A stretch of DNA of 64,000 bases from an uncultured Clostridia bacterium (lineage in GTDB: Bacteria; Bacillota; Clostridia; Christensenellales; Borkfalkiaceae): assembly GCA_947628505.1 (NCBI GenBank), contig CANRAD010000003.1, positions 50,238 to 114,237 of the forward strand, read 5' to 3'. The notes under the pieces were generated by a model. That model did no database searches, was not told where the DNA came from, and saw only the letters and a program-made list of their open reading frames with translations. The first letter of the stretch is position 1, and the number at the start of each line of letters is the position of its first letter. This document shows, one piece after another, positions 16,767 through 24,892 of the stretch. The position numbers and the translations under genes are program-made.

Positions 16767-16795
16767 TTGACAAACACACAAAATTATGATATATT
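16767..16795 (+). promoter_or_regulatory. Promoter of tRNA-Ser
   Basis: TTGACA (16767-16772), 17-base spacer, TATATT (16790-16795). The 5' leader of about 85 bases holds two small hairpins (CAATGA/TCATTG with CGGC/GCCG, and ACCGC/GCGGT) before the mature tRNA. Confidence 0.75.
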
Positions 16796-16885
16796 TATTT
16801 AGCTTTAAAACATATTTCAGCAATGAACGGCGATATTTGCCGTCATTGAAAATCAAACCGCGAGAAGCGGTATTTAAAGAATTGA

Positions 16886-16976
16886 GCGGACGTACCCAAG
16901 TGGCTCAAGGGGCTCCCCTGCTAAGGGAGTAGTGCGGGAAACTGCAGCGAGGGTTCAAATCCCTCCATCCGCGCCA
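16886..16976 (+). tRNA. tRNA-Ser (anticodon GCU)
   Basis: Class II tRNA with a long variable arm. The anticodon stem CTCCC/GGGAG encloses CTGCTAA, giving anticodon GCT at 16920-16922 for AGC/AGU serine codons. T8 and A9 are present, and the T arm is GAGGG-TTCAAAT-CCCTC. The acceptor GCGGACG pairs with CATCCGC except for one C-A mismatch. The CCA end is encoded at 16974-16976. Confidence 0.95.
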
Positions 16977-16980
16977 CAAA

Positions 16981-17014
16981 AAGGACGTAAGTTGAACAAA
17001 CTTGCGTTCTTTTT
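16981..17014 (+). terminator. Terminator of tRNA-Ser
   Basis: AAGGACGTAAGTT (16981-16993) pairs with AACTTGCGTTCTT (16999-17011) with two G-U pairs, followed by TTTTTG. Confidence 0.85.
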
Positions 17015-17030
17015 GTATGTTTCGGTTTTA

Positions 17031-17059
17031 TTGACTTTACCCTGCTCTTATGGTAAAAT
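17031..17059 (+). promoter_or_regulatory. Promoter of the AT-rich orphan gene
   Basis: TTGACT (17031-17036), 17-base spacer, TAAAAT (17054-17059). A leader of about 25 bases includes the GGAGAG ribosome site. Confidence 0.75.
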
Positions 17060-17090
17060 CGAGCAAGTCATTTAACGGAGAGATAACACT

Positions 17091-17669
17091 ATGAATTTAC
17101 TTGAAAATATAGATGTTTTAAAAGCTGTGCAATGTTTGAAAAACAATAAAATTAAAGATATTGAAAGATATGATTGGCTGATCAAAAATTTACATACCAC
17201 AAATGTGGAATACAATCGAGAATATCAAAGAATCTATAATCGTTTTTACATAGTTCGCCGCAACACGTCGTGGCAACAAATATACTATCCTTTATTTGAA
17301 AAGGAAAAAAATTGCGAGCCGTCTTTCGAAAGTATTATTCTTGAAATATGGAATAAAACTGGCAGAATTGAAGCGTCTTTTTCGAGTAAAATGGTTGCAA
17401 CGATAAATACGAATATGCCTGTTTGGGATAAATATGTTTTGCAAAATCTTCATCTTAAATTGGTCGGGTATGAAAAAGAACAACGCTTAAATAATGCTAT
17501 TATGCTCTATGATAAAATTACTCAGTATTATCGTGAGTTTTTGCAGACGGCAGAGGCCTATAAAGCTATCGACATATTCGATCAATTTTTAAGCGCATAT
17601 AAATGGTTTACTCCGACCAAAAAAATTGATTTAATCCTCTGGCAATCAAGAGAAAAGCAATTACAGTAA
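17091..17669 (+). CDS. Orphan protein of unknown function, AT-rich
   Basis: 192 residues starting MNLLENIDVLKAVQCLKNNK. I do not recognise the family. It has no signal peptide or membrane helix and looks all-helical, rich in Tyr, Asn, Lys and Ile. The segment around FSSKMVATINTNMPVWDKYV (about residues 97-116) is its most distinctive part. Base use is sharply more AT-rich than both neighbours (about one third G+C by eye), with many AAA, ATT and TAT codons. With its own promoter, ribosome site and terminator directly after a tRNA gene, it looks like a transferred single-gene cassette. No integrase or attachment repeat is visible. Confidence 0.7.
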   Translation: MNLLENIDVLKAVQCLKNNKIKDIERYDWLIKNLHTTNVEYNREYQRIYNRFYIVRRNTSWQQIYYPLFEKEKNCEPSFESIILEIWNKTGRIEASFSSKMVATINTNMPVWDKYVLQNLHLKLVGYEKEQRLNNAIMLYDKITQYYREFLQTAEAYKAIDIFDQFLSAYKWFTPTKKIDLILWQSREKQLQ

Positions 17670-17718
17670 TTACATTATAAAAGAGCTTAAACGTTCAAGC
17701 GAAACTCCGCGCGCAAAA

Positions 17719-17748
17719 AGCGACTGCATTTTATGCGGTCGCTTTTTT
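17719..17748. terminator. Bidirectional terminator
   Basis: AGCGACTGCAT (17719-17729) pairs with ATGCGGTCGCT (17733-17743), with A4 before and T6 after. It can end both the orphan gene and the convergent MATE gene. Confidence 0.85.
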
Positions 17749-17799
17749 ATTGGTTCTATGTAAAATTCAAACGCGAGGCGATTTGGAGAACAAACGATA

Positions 17800-19131
17800 T
17801 CAATAGCCGTATTTCTTTTTATAGGCGATGACGAATATGCACGTTACGGCAAGAGACGCAAGTTCCGAAAAGCATACCGACGACCAAACGCCGTCAAGTC
17901 CCCACAACAGCGGAAATATATAGACAGCCGCAACCCTGAAAACGAGCGTGCGCGAAAAAGAAATCAATGCCGAAACAAGTCCGTTGTTCAAGGCCGTGAA
18001 AAGCGCGGAACCGAACACGCCGAAACCGCTTATGAGATAGCTCAGAGAAAATATGTAATGCCCTCGCAACGTCATTGCGTACACCTCGTCTCCGAGGCCG
18101 AAAATTTTCACGAGAGGCACCGCCAGCGCTTCGGCGGAAGTCGTCATCAAAACGCCCGTTACGCCGACGGCAACCATGCATTTTAAAAACAGACTTTTAA
18201 GTTCCGCTCTGTTCTGCGCGCCGAAATTAAAGCCGATCAGCGGCGTTGCACCGACGGCAAATCCCATGTATACGGAAAAGAATATCATCGACACATAACC
18301 TATGGCGCTGTATGCCGCCACGCCGTTTTCGCCCGCAAATCTGAAAATCTGCTCGTTGTACAGCATTATTATTATCGACGACGAGACGTTCGACATAAAT
18401 TCGGAAGAGCCGTTCGCGGCCGATTTGGCTATTGCGCGGAAGTAGAATTTCGTGCGCGTGAAGCGCAGAAGTCCGCCGTTTTTGAACGAAAAATAAAATA
18501 TCGGAACTATTCCGCCGAAAACCTGACTCGAAAACGTTGCCCAAGCCGCGCCGGATAAGCCGAGTCTGAAACCCGCCACCAATATAGCGTCGAGCACAAC
18601 GTTCATCAAGCCCGCGCCAACCGTTACGGCGAGCCCCAAGCGCGGCTTTTCCGCCGTTACGAAAAAACTTTGAAATATATTCTGCAATATAAAAAACGGC
18701 TGGCCGGCAAGCAGTATTCTGCCGTATAACACGCAGTAATCATACAGCTCGCCTTCGCTCGTATGTGAAAGCATTTCCGCGCACCATGGCACGGCGAACT
18801 GACCGGCAATCATTATGATAACGCCTGCCGCCGCGGTAAAATATACGAGCAACGAGAAGTATTCGTTCGCCCTCTTGGCGTCTCCCTCGCCGAGAACTTT
18901 GGAGACAAGCGCGCTTCCGCCGGAGCCCAACATAAAGCCTATCGAGCCCAAAACCATAATCATAGGGAATATGAAGTTTATCGCCGCAAGCGCCTTCTCT
19001 CCCGCATAGTTGGAAACGAATAAGCCGTCGACAATGGAATACACGCTCGTAAACACCATCATGACGACGGACGGCGCCACAAATACAAGCAGTTTTTTAT
19101 ATGTGAAATGATCCGAAAGACGTATTCTCAT
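17800..19131 (-). CDS. MATE family efflux transporter, riboswitch-controlled
   Basis: 443 residues from the ATG at 19131, which has CGGAG five bases upstream; an upstream in-frame extension would run through the leader terminator and is rejected. It is a multi-helix MATE protein with the internal duplication of the family: LLVFVAPSVVMMVFTSVYSIVDGLFVSNY in the first half and a matching set after residue 230, with 12 predicted helices. MATE proteins expel cationic compounds using sodium or proton gradients. The structured leader in front is the most informative clue to the substrate: guanidine or a related cation is plausible. Confidence 0.88.
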   Translation of the reverse strand: MRIRLSDHFTYKKLLVFVAPSVVMMVFTSVYSIVDGLFVSNYAGEKALAAINFIFPMIMVLGSIGFMLGSGGSALVSKVLGEGDAKRANEYFSLLVYFTAAAGVIIMIAGQFAVPWCAEMLSHTSEGELYDYCVLYGRILLAGQPFFILQNIFQSFFVTAEKPRLGLAVTVGAGLMNVVLDAILVAGFRLGLSGAAWATFSSQVFGGIVPIFYFSFKNGGLLRFTRTKFYFRAIAKSAANGSSEFMSNVSSSIIIMLYNEQIFRFAGENGVAAYSAIGYVSMIFFSVYMGFAVGATPLIGFNFGAQNRAELKSLFLKCMVAVGVTGVLMTTSAEALAVPLVKIFGLGDEVYAMTLRGHYIFSLSYLISGFGVFGSALFTALNNGLVSALISFSRTLVFRVAAVYIFPLLWGLDGVWSSVCFSELASLAVTCIFVIAYKKKYGY

Positions 19132-19140
19132 ATAACTCCG

Positions 19141-19247
19141 AAAAATAAAAAAAGCGCGGCGGAAAAACTGTTTTCCGGGCGCACCCGACATCTTATCAAC
19201 GCCGGCCGTTGCGACGGCGCGTTCTCCGATGACCTTTATCTGTTACG
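19141..19247 (-). promoter_or_regulatory. Riboswitch-like leader of the MATE gene, possibly guanidine-IV (mepA motif)
   Basis: Minus-strand RNA from about 19247. GGTCATCGGAG (19234-19224) and GATAAGATGTC (19197-19187) flank a hairpin at 19223-19198 (AACGC/GCGTT plus GCCG/CGGC), and CATC can pair with GATG. Next CGGG-TGCG-CCCG (19187-19176) can form. It is mutually exclusive with a terminator whose stem spans 19182-19154 (GCGC...GGAAAA with TTTTCC...GCGC) and ends in T7ATTTTT. The switch logic and the MATE target fit the guanidine-IV class, which turns transcription on with guanidine. The class assignment is from memory of that family and is uncertain; the existence of a regulated terminator is well supported. 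Confidence 0.6.
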
Positions 19248-19253
19248 GGCGAC

Positions 19254-19282
19254 ATTATACCTTACGCGCATATGTCTGTCAA
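19254..19282 (-). promoter_or_regulatory. Promoter of the MATE leader
   Basis: On the minus strand TTGACA (19282-19277), 17-base spacer, TATAAT (19259-19254): a perfect consensus promoter. Confidence 0.9.
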
Positions 19283-19315
19283 GCAAAACTGTGCCACAGC
19301 AGATATTTAAATAAG

Positions 19316-19344
19316 TTGACGGCAAAAAAGGCTTATGATATAAT
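19316..19344 (+). promoter_or_regulatory. Promoter of the DUF3737-type gene (leaderless type)
   Basis: TTGACG (19316-19321), 17-base spacer, TATAAT (19339-19344). Six T residues separate it from the ATG at 19351, so transcription should start at the start codon. Confidence 0.8.
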
Positions 19345-19350
19345 TTTTTT

Positions 19351-20208
19351 ATGACTTACAAAGACGTTATTAGAGGACAAAAACTTGACGGCGAACGCGC
19401 GCTTTACAATACAAAACACGCGCTCATAGCCGATTGTTCGTTCGAAGGTCCGGCCGACGGAGAATCCGCGCTCAAAGAATGTTCCGATTTCGGAGTGGAA
19501 AACTGCTTTTTCGCGCTGAGATATCCCCTTTGGCACGCTTCGGATTTCCGCGTTTCCGGCAGCGAAATGACCGAAAATGCGCGCGCGGCCGTGTGGTATT
19601 CGAAAAACGGAGAATTCTCCGATTGCCGACTTAACGGGATAAAAGTTTTCAGAGAATGCGATAATATCGTCATAAAGGATTGCCTTATCGATTCGCCAGA
19701 ATCATGCTGGCGTTGCCGGCGCATGGATATGTCGGACACGAAAGTCGTTTCGGAATATCTTTTTTTCGGCTCGTCGGACCTGCATATAAAAAACTGCGCG
19801 CTCGACGGAAAATATCCTCTTCAATACGTTGAAAACGCGCTCATCGAAAACTGTGAAATCAACTTCAAAGACGCCCTCTGGCACGCGAAAAACGCGACCT
19901 TGAAAAACTGCGTTCTTCACGGCGAGTACCTCGGGTGGTATTCGGAAAATCTCGTTCTCGAAAACTGCGTGATAGACGGAACGCAACCGCTTTGCTACTG
20001 CAAAAATCTCACGCTCGTAAACTGCCGCATGCCGAACTGCGACTTGGCTTTCGAACTCTCCGACGTGCACGCCGACGTCAATGGCGAAATTCTCTCGGTG
20101 CGCTCGCCGCTCTCCGGCGAAGTAATCTGCGACGGCGCGGGCGAAATCGTAAACGACGTTACATGCCAAAATTGCACGGGCAAAATCCGCATAAGGAACA
20201 AATCTTAA
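19351..20208 (+). CDS. DUF3737-type right-handed beta-helix protein
   Basis: 285 residues built of short repeats of about 20 residues with the pattern (I/L)xNCxxxxxxxLW: examples are VENCFFALRYPLWHA, IKNCALDGKYPLQYV, IENCEINFKDALWHA and LKNCVLHGEYLGWYS. Regular Asn-Cys turns of this kind indicate a parallel beta-helix, as described for DUF3737. No signal peptide is present and no catalytic residues are recognised. Family members are common in gut Firmicutes, with no established function. The gene stands alone with a consensus promoter whose start point coincides with the ATG. It converges on dnaJ across the DnaA-box cluster. Confidence 0.8.
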   Translation: MTYKDVIRGQKLDGERALYNTKHALIADCSFEGPADGESALKECSDFGVENCFFALRYPLWHASDFRVSGSEMTENARAAVWYSKNGEFSDCRLNGIKVFRECDNIVIKDCLIDSPESCWRCRRMDMSDTKVVSEYLFFGSSDLHIKNCALDGKYPLQYVENALIENCEINFKDALWHAKNATLKNCVLHGEYLGWYSENLVLENCVIDGTQPLCYCKNLTLVNCRMPNCDLAFELSDVHADVNGEILSVRSPLSGEVICDGAGEIVNDVTCQNCTGKIRIRNKS

Positions 20209-20229
20209 CGCCGCGTCCGCAATTTTTTC

Positions 20230-20406
20230 GGTGGATAAACGGGTTATTTATCCACAAAAAGTTATCCACATGCCCGGCGTTTTATGCAGTCCGAAGATAA
20301 ATATTCATAAAAGTTATCCACAATTTATCAACGCATTTTTAAAAAAAGCAACATATACGACATTTTACGACATTTAAACGGATGATTATTTTAAAAATTA
20401 TCCACA
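20230..20406 (+). other. Cluster of DnaA boxes in an AT-rich intergenic region
   Basis: Four perfect TTATCCACA boxes on the plus strand at 20248-20256, 20262-20270, 20314-20322 and 20398-20406. There is one reverse-strand near match (GGTGGATAA, 20230-20238) and one weaker box (TTATCAACG, 20325-20333). Between boxes lie AT-rich stretches and a direct repeat, TACGACATT TTACGACATT, near 20356-20374. Neither dnaA nor dnaN is in the window. The region lies between convergent genes, so it is not a normal promoter. It may titrate or regulate DnaA, or form part of an origin. Confidence 0.8.
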
Positions 20407-20433
20407 TTCCCACTTTCGGCACGCAATTATGCA

Positions 20434-20463
20434 TAAAAAGGCCCGTCTTTATAAGGACGGGCC
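20434..20463 (-). terminator. Terminator of the grpE-dnaK-dnaJ operon
   Basis: GGCCCGTC (20440-20447) pairs with GACGGGCC (20456-20463). On the minus strand TTTTTA follows. It lies just past the dnaJ stop. Confidence 0.85.
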
Positions 20464-20470
20464 GTATTTT

Positions 20471-21616
20471 TTACTGTTTGTCGATTTTCTTGCCGTATAT
20501 GGCAGATATGTCGTTTGCGAATTTTTGCATTTTGTCGAGAGACTTCAACGATATGCTGTCCTCGTATGCTTCGAGTTTACGCTCCTGCTCTTTGGACAAT
20601 CTCGAAGGAACTTCTATTTCCACCGTAACATAGAGATTGCCCGTGCCGTTGACCGTTTTAACGCCTCTGCCTCTGAGACAGAACCGCGTGCCCGAAGAAG
20701 TGCCGGCCGGAACGTTCAACTCCAACGTGTCCTCTATGCCGGGAACTTGTATCCTGCCGCCGAGAACGGCCGTCTGATACGATATGGGAACAGACACGAA
20801 TAAATCTCTGTCTTCGCGTTGGAGGAGCTTATGCGGTTCTATTCTGAAATTGATATAGAGGTCGCCGTTTTCTCCGCCGCTTCCGGCCGCCTGACCGTAG
20901 CCGCGCTTTATCATGCTGCTGTCTTTATCCACGCCGGCGGGTATGTTGATATTGAATGAGGTTTCTCCGCGGACGAAACCCTTGCCTTTACATTCGGGAC
21001 ACCTGTCGAGAACTTTTTTGCCCGTGCCGCCGCAATCGGGGCATGCGCCAACCTGAATAGTTCTGCCGAAAAGAGTATCCTGCTGATACTTGATTCGGCC
21101 GGAACCACCGCAGCGCGAACATTTCTGAAAAGCCGTTCCGCTTTTGGCGCCCGTGCCGCCGCATGCCTTGCAAGGTTCGTTGCGTGTATACCTTACCGTT
21201 TTGGTACAGCCCTTTATGGCGTCGAGGAAAGAAAGATTTATGGTCTGGCGGATATCCGCGCCTCTGGGAACGGTTGTGCGCTGGGAACCGCCGAAACCGC
21301 CGCCGAACATGGAATTTATTATATCCTCGAAACCGCCGAAACCGCCGCCGCCCGCATACGGATTTCCGCCCGCAAACGGGTTGCCGCCCATCGAGGGATG
21401 GTCGAGTTCGTAATCGTACTGCTTGCGCTTATTTTCGTCGGAGAGCACCTCGTTCGCCTCGTTTATCTCCTTGAATTTCTCCGCCGCGGCGGCGTCGCCG
21501 GGGTGGAAATCGGGGTGATATTGCTTAGCGAGCTTGCGATAAGCCGATTTTATTTCGTCTTGCGAGGCGCTTTTTTTTACGCCGAGAACATCATAATAAT
21601 TCTTTTTGTCCGCCAT
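20471..21616 (-). CDS. dnaJ: Chaperone DnaJ
   Basis: 381 residues, full length. The J domain with HPD (QYHPDFHPG) at residues 3-70 stimulates DnaK ATPase. A Gly/Phe-rich linker follows, then four zinc-finger repeats [24 protein letters not shown] and CPECKGKG, then the substrate-binding C-terminal domains. It delivers unfolded proteins to DnaK. It is the last gene of grpE-dnaK-dnaJ, 84 bases after dnaK with a GC-rich hairpin between them that may set relative expression. The ribosome site is weak (GGTAAAA). Confidence 0.97.
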   Translation of the reverse strand: MADKKNYYDVLGVKKSASQDEIKSAYRKLAKQYHPDFHPGDAAAAEKFKEINEANEVLSDENKRKQYDYELDHPSMGGNPFAGGNPYAGGGGFGGFEDIINSMFGGGFGGSQRTTVPRGADIRQTINLSFLDAIKGCTKTVRYTRNEPCKACGGTGAKSGTAFQKCSRCGGSGRIKYQQDTLFGRTIQVGACPDCGGTGKKVLDRCPECKGKGFVRGETSFNINIPAGVDKDSSMIKRGYGQAAGSGGENGDLYINFRIEPHKLLQREDRDLFVSVPISYQTAVLGGRIQVPGIEDTLELNVPAGTSSGTRFCLRGRGVKTVNGTGNLYVTVEIEVPSRLSKEQERKLEAYEDSISLKSLDKMQKFANDISAIYGKKIDKQ

Positions 21617-21655
21617 ATTTTTACCGTTTGTTTTATTCTGTTATAAAGCCGTTGA

Positions 21656-21674
21656 GGGGGTGCTGCGCACCCCC
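21656..21674 (-). repeat. Intercistronic hairpin between dnaK and dnaJ
   Basis: GGGGGTGC (21656-21663) and GCACCCCC (21667-21674) pair perfectly around a three-base loop. No T tract follows on the minus strand, so it is more likely an mRNA stabiliser or processing site than a terminator. Confidence 0.55.
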
Positions 21675-21700
21675 TTCGTTATTACGTTTGTTTATCTTCG

Positions 21701-23521
<1,821 letters not shown>

Positions 23522-23578
23522 TTACTCCTGTGCCGCGCATGACTGCGGCTATTTATATCTGTTTTTATGTTTTTATAT

Positions 23579-24124
23579 TCAAACGGTTACCGATACCTGA
23601 GCGTATCTTATGACTTTATCTCCCGAACGATAACCTTTTTTAAGCACAATCTTCACGGTGTTGGGCTTTTCGCCTTCCCCGCAAGGAACGTTCATCACGG
23701 CTTCCGCCACACTCTCGTCAAAAGCGTCGCCCGGGGTTATCTTTATCTCCTCTATTCCGAGCGATTGAAGAATGGTGGCAAAGCTCTTGACGATTTTATC
23801 TATACCGGCCTTTGTCTTTTCGTCGCTCGCGGAATCATATGCGTAACCGAAATTATCGGCCACGGGGAGAAGTTTCAGAACCGCGTCCGAGGCGCCGTCG
23901 CGATATGCCGCGGAAACGGCCGAGGCGTTGCGTTTGCGGAAATTTTCGTATTCGGCGGTTACCGTGTACCACTTTCTCTTATAATCTTCCGCAAGCGCTT
24001 CGGCTTTTTTCAGATCTTCGGACTTTTCCGAAACGCTTTCTTCGGGCGCCGAAGAAGTCTCTTTCTCTTTGATTTCTTCGGTCTCTTCTTTGTTCTCTTT
24101 CAGAGTGTTGCTCTTTTTGCTCAT
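23579..24124 (-). CDS. grpE: Nucleotide exchange factor GrpE
   Basis: 181 residues from the ATG at 24124, which follows ACGGAG; the longer open frame upstream has no ribosome site. An acidic, disordered N-terminus (about 45 residues of Glu/Ser/Lys) leads into the long dimer helix and the core with YENFRKR, DAVLKLLPVADNF and the C-terminal KGYRSGDKVIRYAQVSV, the family ending. GrpE releases ADP from DnaK. It is the first gene of the operon. hrcA does not precede it and no CIRCE repeat is visible upstream. Confidence 0.95.
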   Translation of the reverse strand: MSKKSNTLKENKEETEEIKEKETSSAPEESVSEKSEDLKKAEALAEDYKRKWYTVTAEYENFRKRNASAVSAAYRDGASDAVLKLLPVADNFGYAYDSASDEKTKAGIDKIVKSFATILQSLGIEEIKITPGDAFDESVAEAVMNVPCGEGEKPNTVKIVLKKGYRSGDKVIRYAQVSVTV

Positions 24125-24152
24125 GTTTACTCCGTTTTTAACTTGTTCTTTT

Positions 24153-24192
24153 ATTATATAAAACAAATCCGCGGCGATTAAACAGCCGCGGA
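24153..24192 (-). terminator. Hairpin with T tract between ysxC and grpE, overlapping the grpE -10
   Basis: TCCGCGGC (24168-24175) and GCCGCGGA (24185-24192) pair perfectly. On the minus strand TTTGTTTTA follows and runs into TATAAT (24158-24153), the likely -10 of grpE; the -35 would be TTAATC inside the stem. The same bases therefore seem to end the lon-ysxC message and start grpE. Confidence 0.55.
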
Positions 24193-24282
24193 CCAAAAAG
24201 TTACATGTTTTTGTGGATTTTCCGTTAAATTTTTTTGCGTCGGAACCGAAAACGGGCAAAATCGCCCAAAAAGAGAAAACTT

Positions 24283-24888
24283 TTAACCTTGGCTGTCGGC
24301 GTATTCTCCCGTTCCGCATATGAAATCTAGCTTTGAGAACACCTCTTCGAGCCCCGTCCTTTTCAACGACGACGTTATGAGAACGTCTTGCGGGCCGCAC
24401 TTCAAGGCCGCGGCTATCTTTCTCGCGGACAGAGCGCACGCGGATTTCGAAAGTTTATCCGCCTTTGTGGCTATAACGGTAAACGGCAGCGTCCTGTAAT
24501 AAAGGAAATTTATCATATTGACGTCGTCCGCCGTCGGCTCGTGCCTTATGTCCACGAGTGCGAAAACGTGCGCCACCGCATGCGAACCGTCGAAAAAGTC
24601 CTCCATAAGTTTCGCCCAGCGCGCCTTTTCGTCTTTCCCGACTTTGGCAAATCCGTAGCCCGGAAGGTCGGCGAGGATAAACCCGCCGAAATCGAAATAG
24701 TTTATAAGCCGCGTTCTGCCCGGATCTTTGGATACCTTTGCAAGTTTTTTCCTGTTGGCGAGCAAGTTTATAAAGCTCGATTTGCCGACGTTGGATTTGC
24801 CGCAGACGGCTATTATCGGTTTATCGCCGACTATGAACTGCGCCTTGGTCGCGGCGCTCGTGATAAACTTCGCCTCTTTTATTACCAT
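24283..24888 (-). CDS. ysxC: Ribosome biogenesis GTPase YsxC/EngB
   Basis: 201 residues of the EngB family. G1 is GKSNVGKSS, G3 DLPGYG and G4 TKADK. It is an essential assembly factor for the large ribosomal subunit in Firmicutes. The order lon then ysxC, with only four bases between stop and start, is the conserved arrangement in this phylum. Confidence 0.95.
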   Translation of the reverse strand: MVIKEAKFITSAATKAQFIVGDKPIIAVCGKSNVGKSSFINLLANRKKLAKVSKDPGRTRLINYFDFGGFILADLPGYGFAKVGKDEKARWAKLMEDFFDGSHAVAHVFALVDIRHEPTADDVNMINFLYYRTLPFTVIATKADKLSKSACALSARKIAAALKCGPQDVLITSSLKRTGLEEVFSKLDFICGTGEYADSQG

Positions 24889-24892
24889 AGTT

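Noticed and set aside
17091..17669. Assigning the orphan gene to a named defence or DNA-glycosylase family
   Set aside because: A short segment looks vaguely glycosylase-like, but no catalytic motif can be confirmed by eye, so no function is given.
19132..19191. Longer MATE protein starting at 19191
   Set aside because: The extra 20 residues would be encoded by the leader terminator hairpin, and a good ribosome site sits before the ATG at 19131.
20230..20406. Calling the DnaA-box cluster the chromosome origin oriC
   Set aside because: Neither dnaA nor dnaN is adjacent, and the strongly expressed genes to the right point toward it, contrary to usual gene polarity around an origin. Kept as a DnaA-box cluster with unknown role.
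24125..24439. Longer GrpE with about 105 extra N-terminal residues
   Set aside because: The extension crosses a terminator-like hairpin and the -10 hexamer, is basic and unlike GrpE, and ACGGAG precedes the ATG at 24124.
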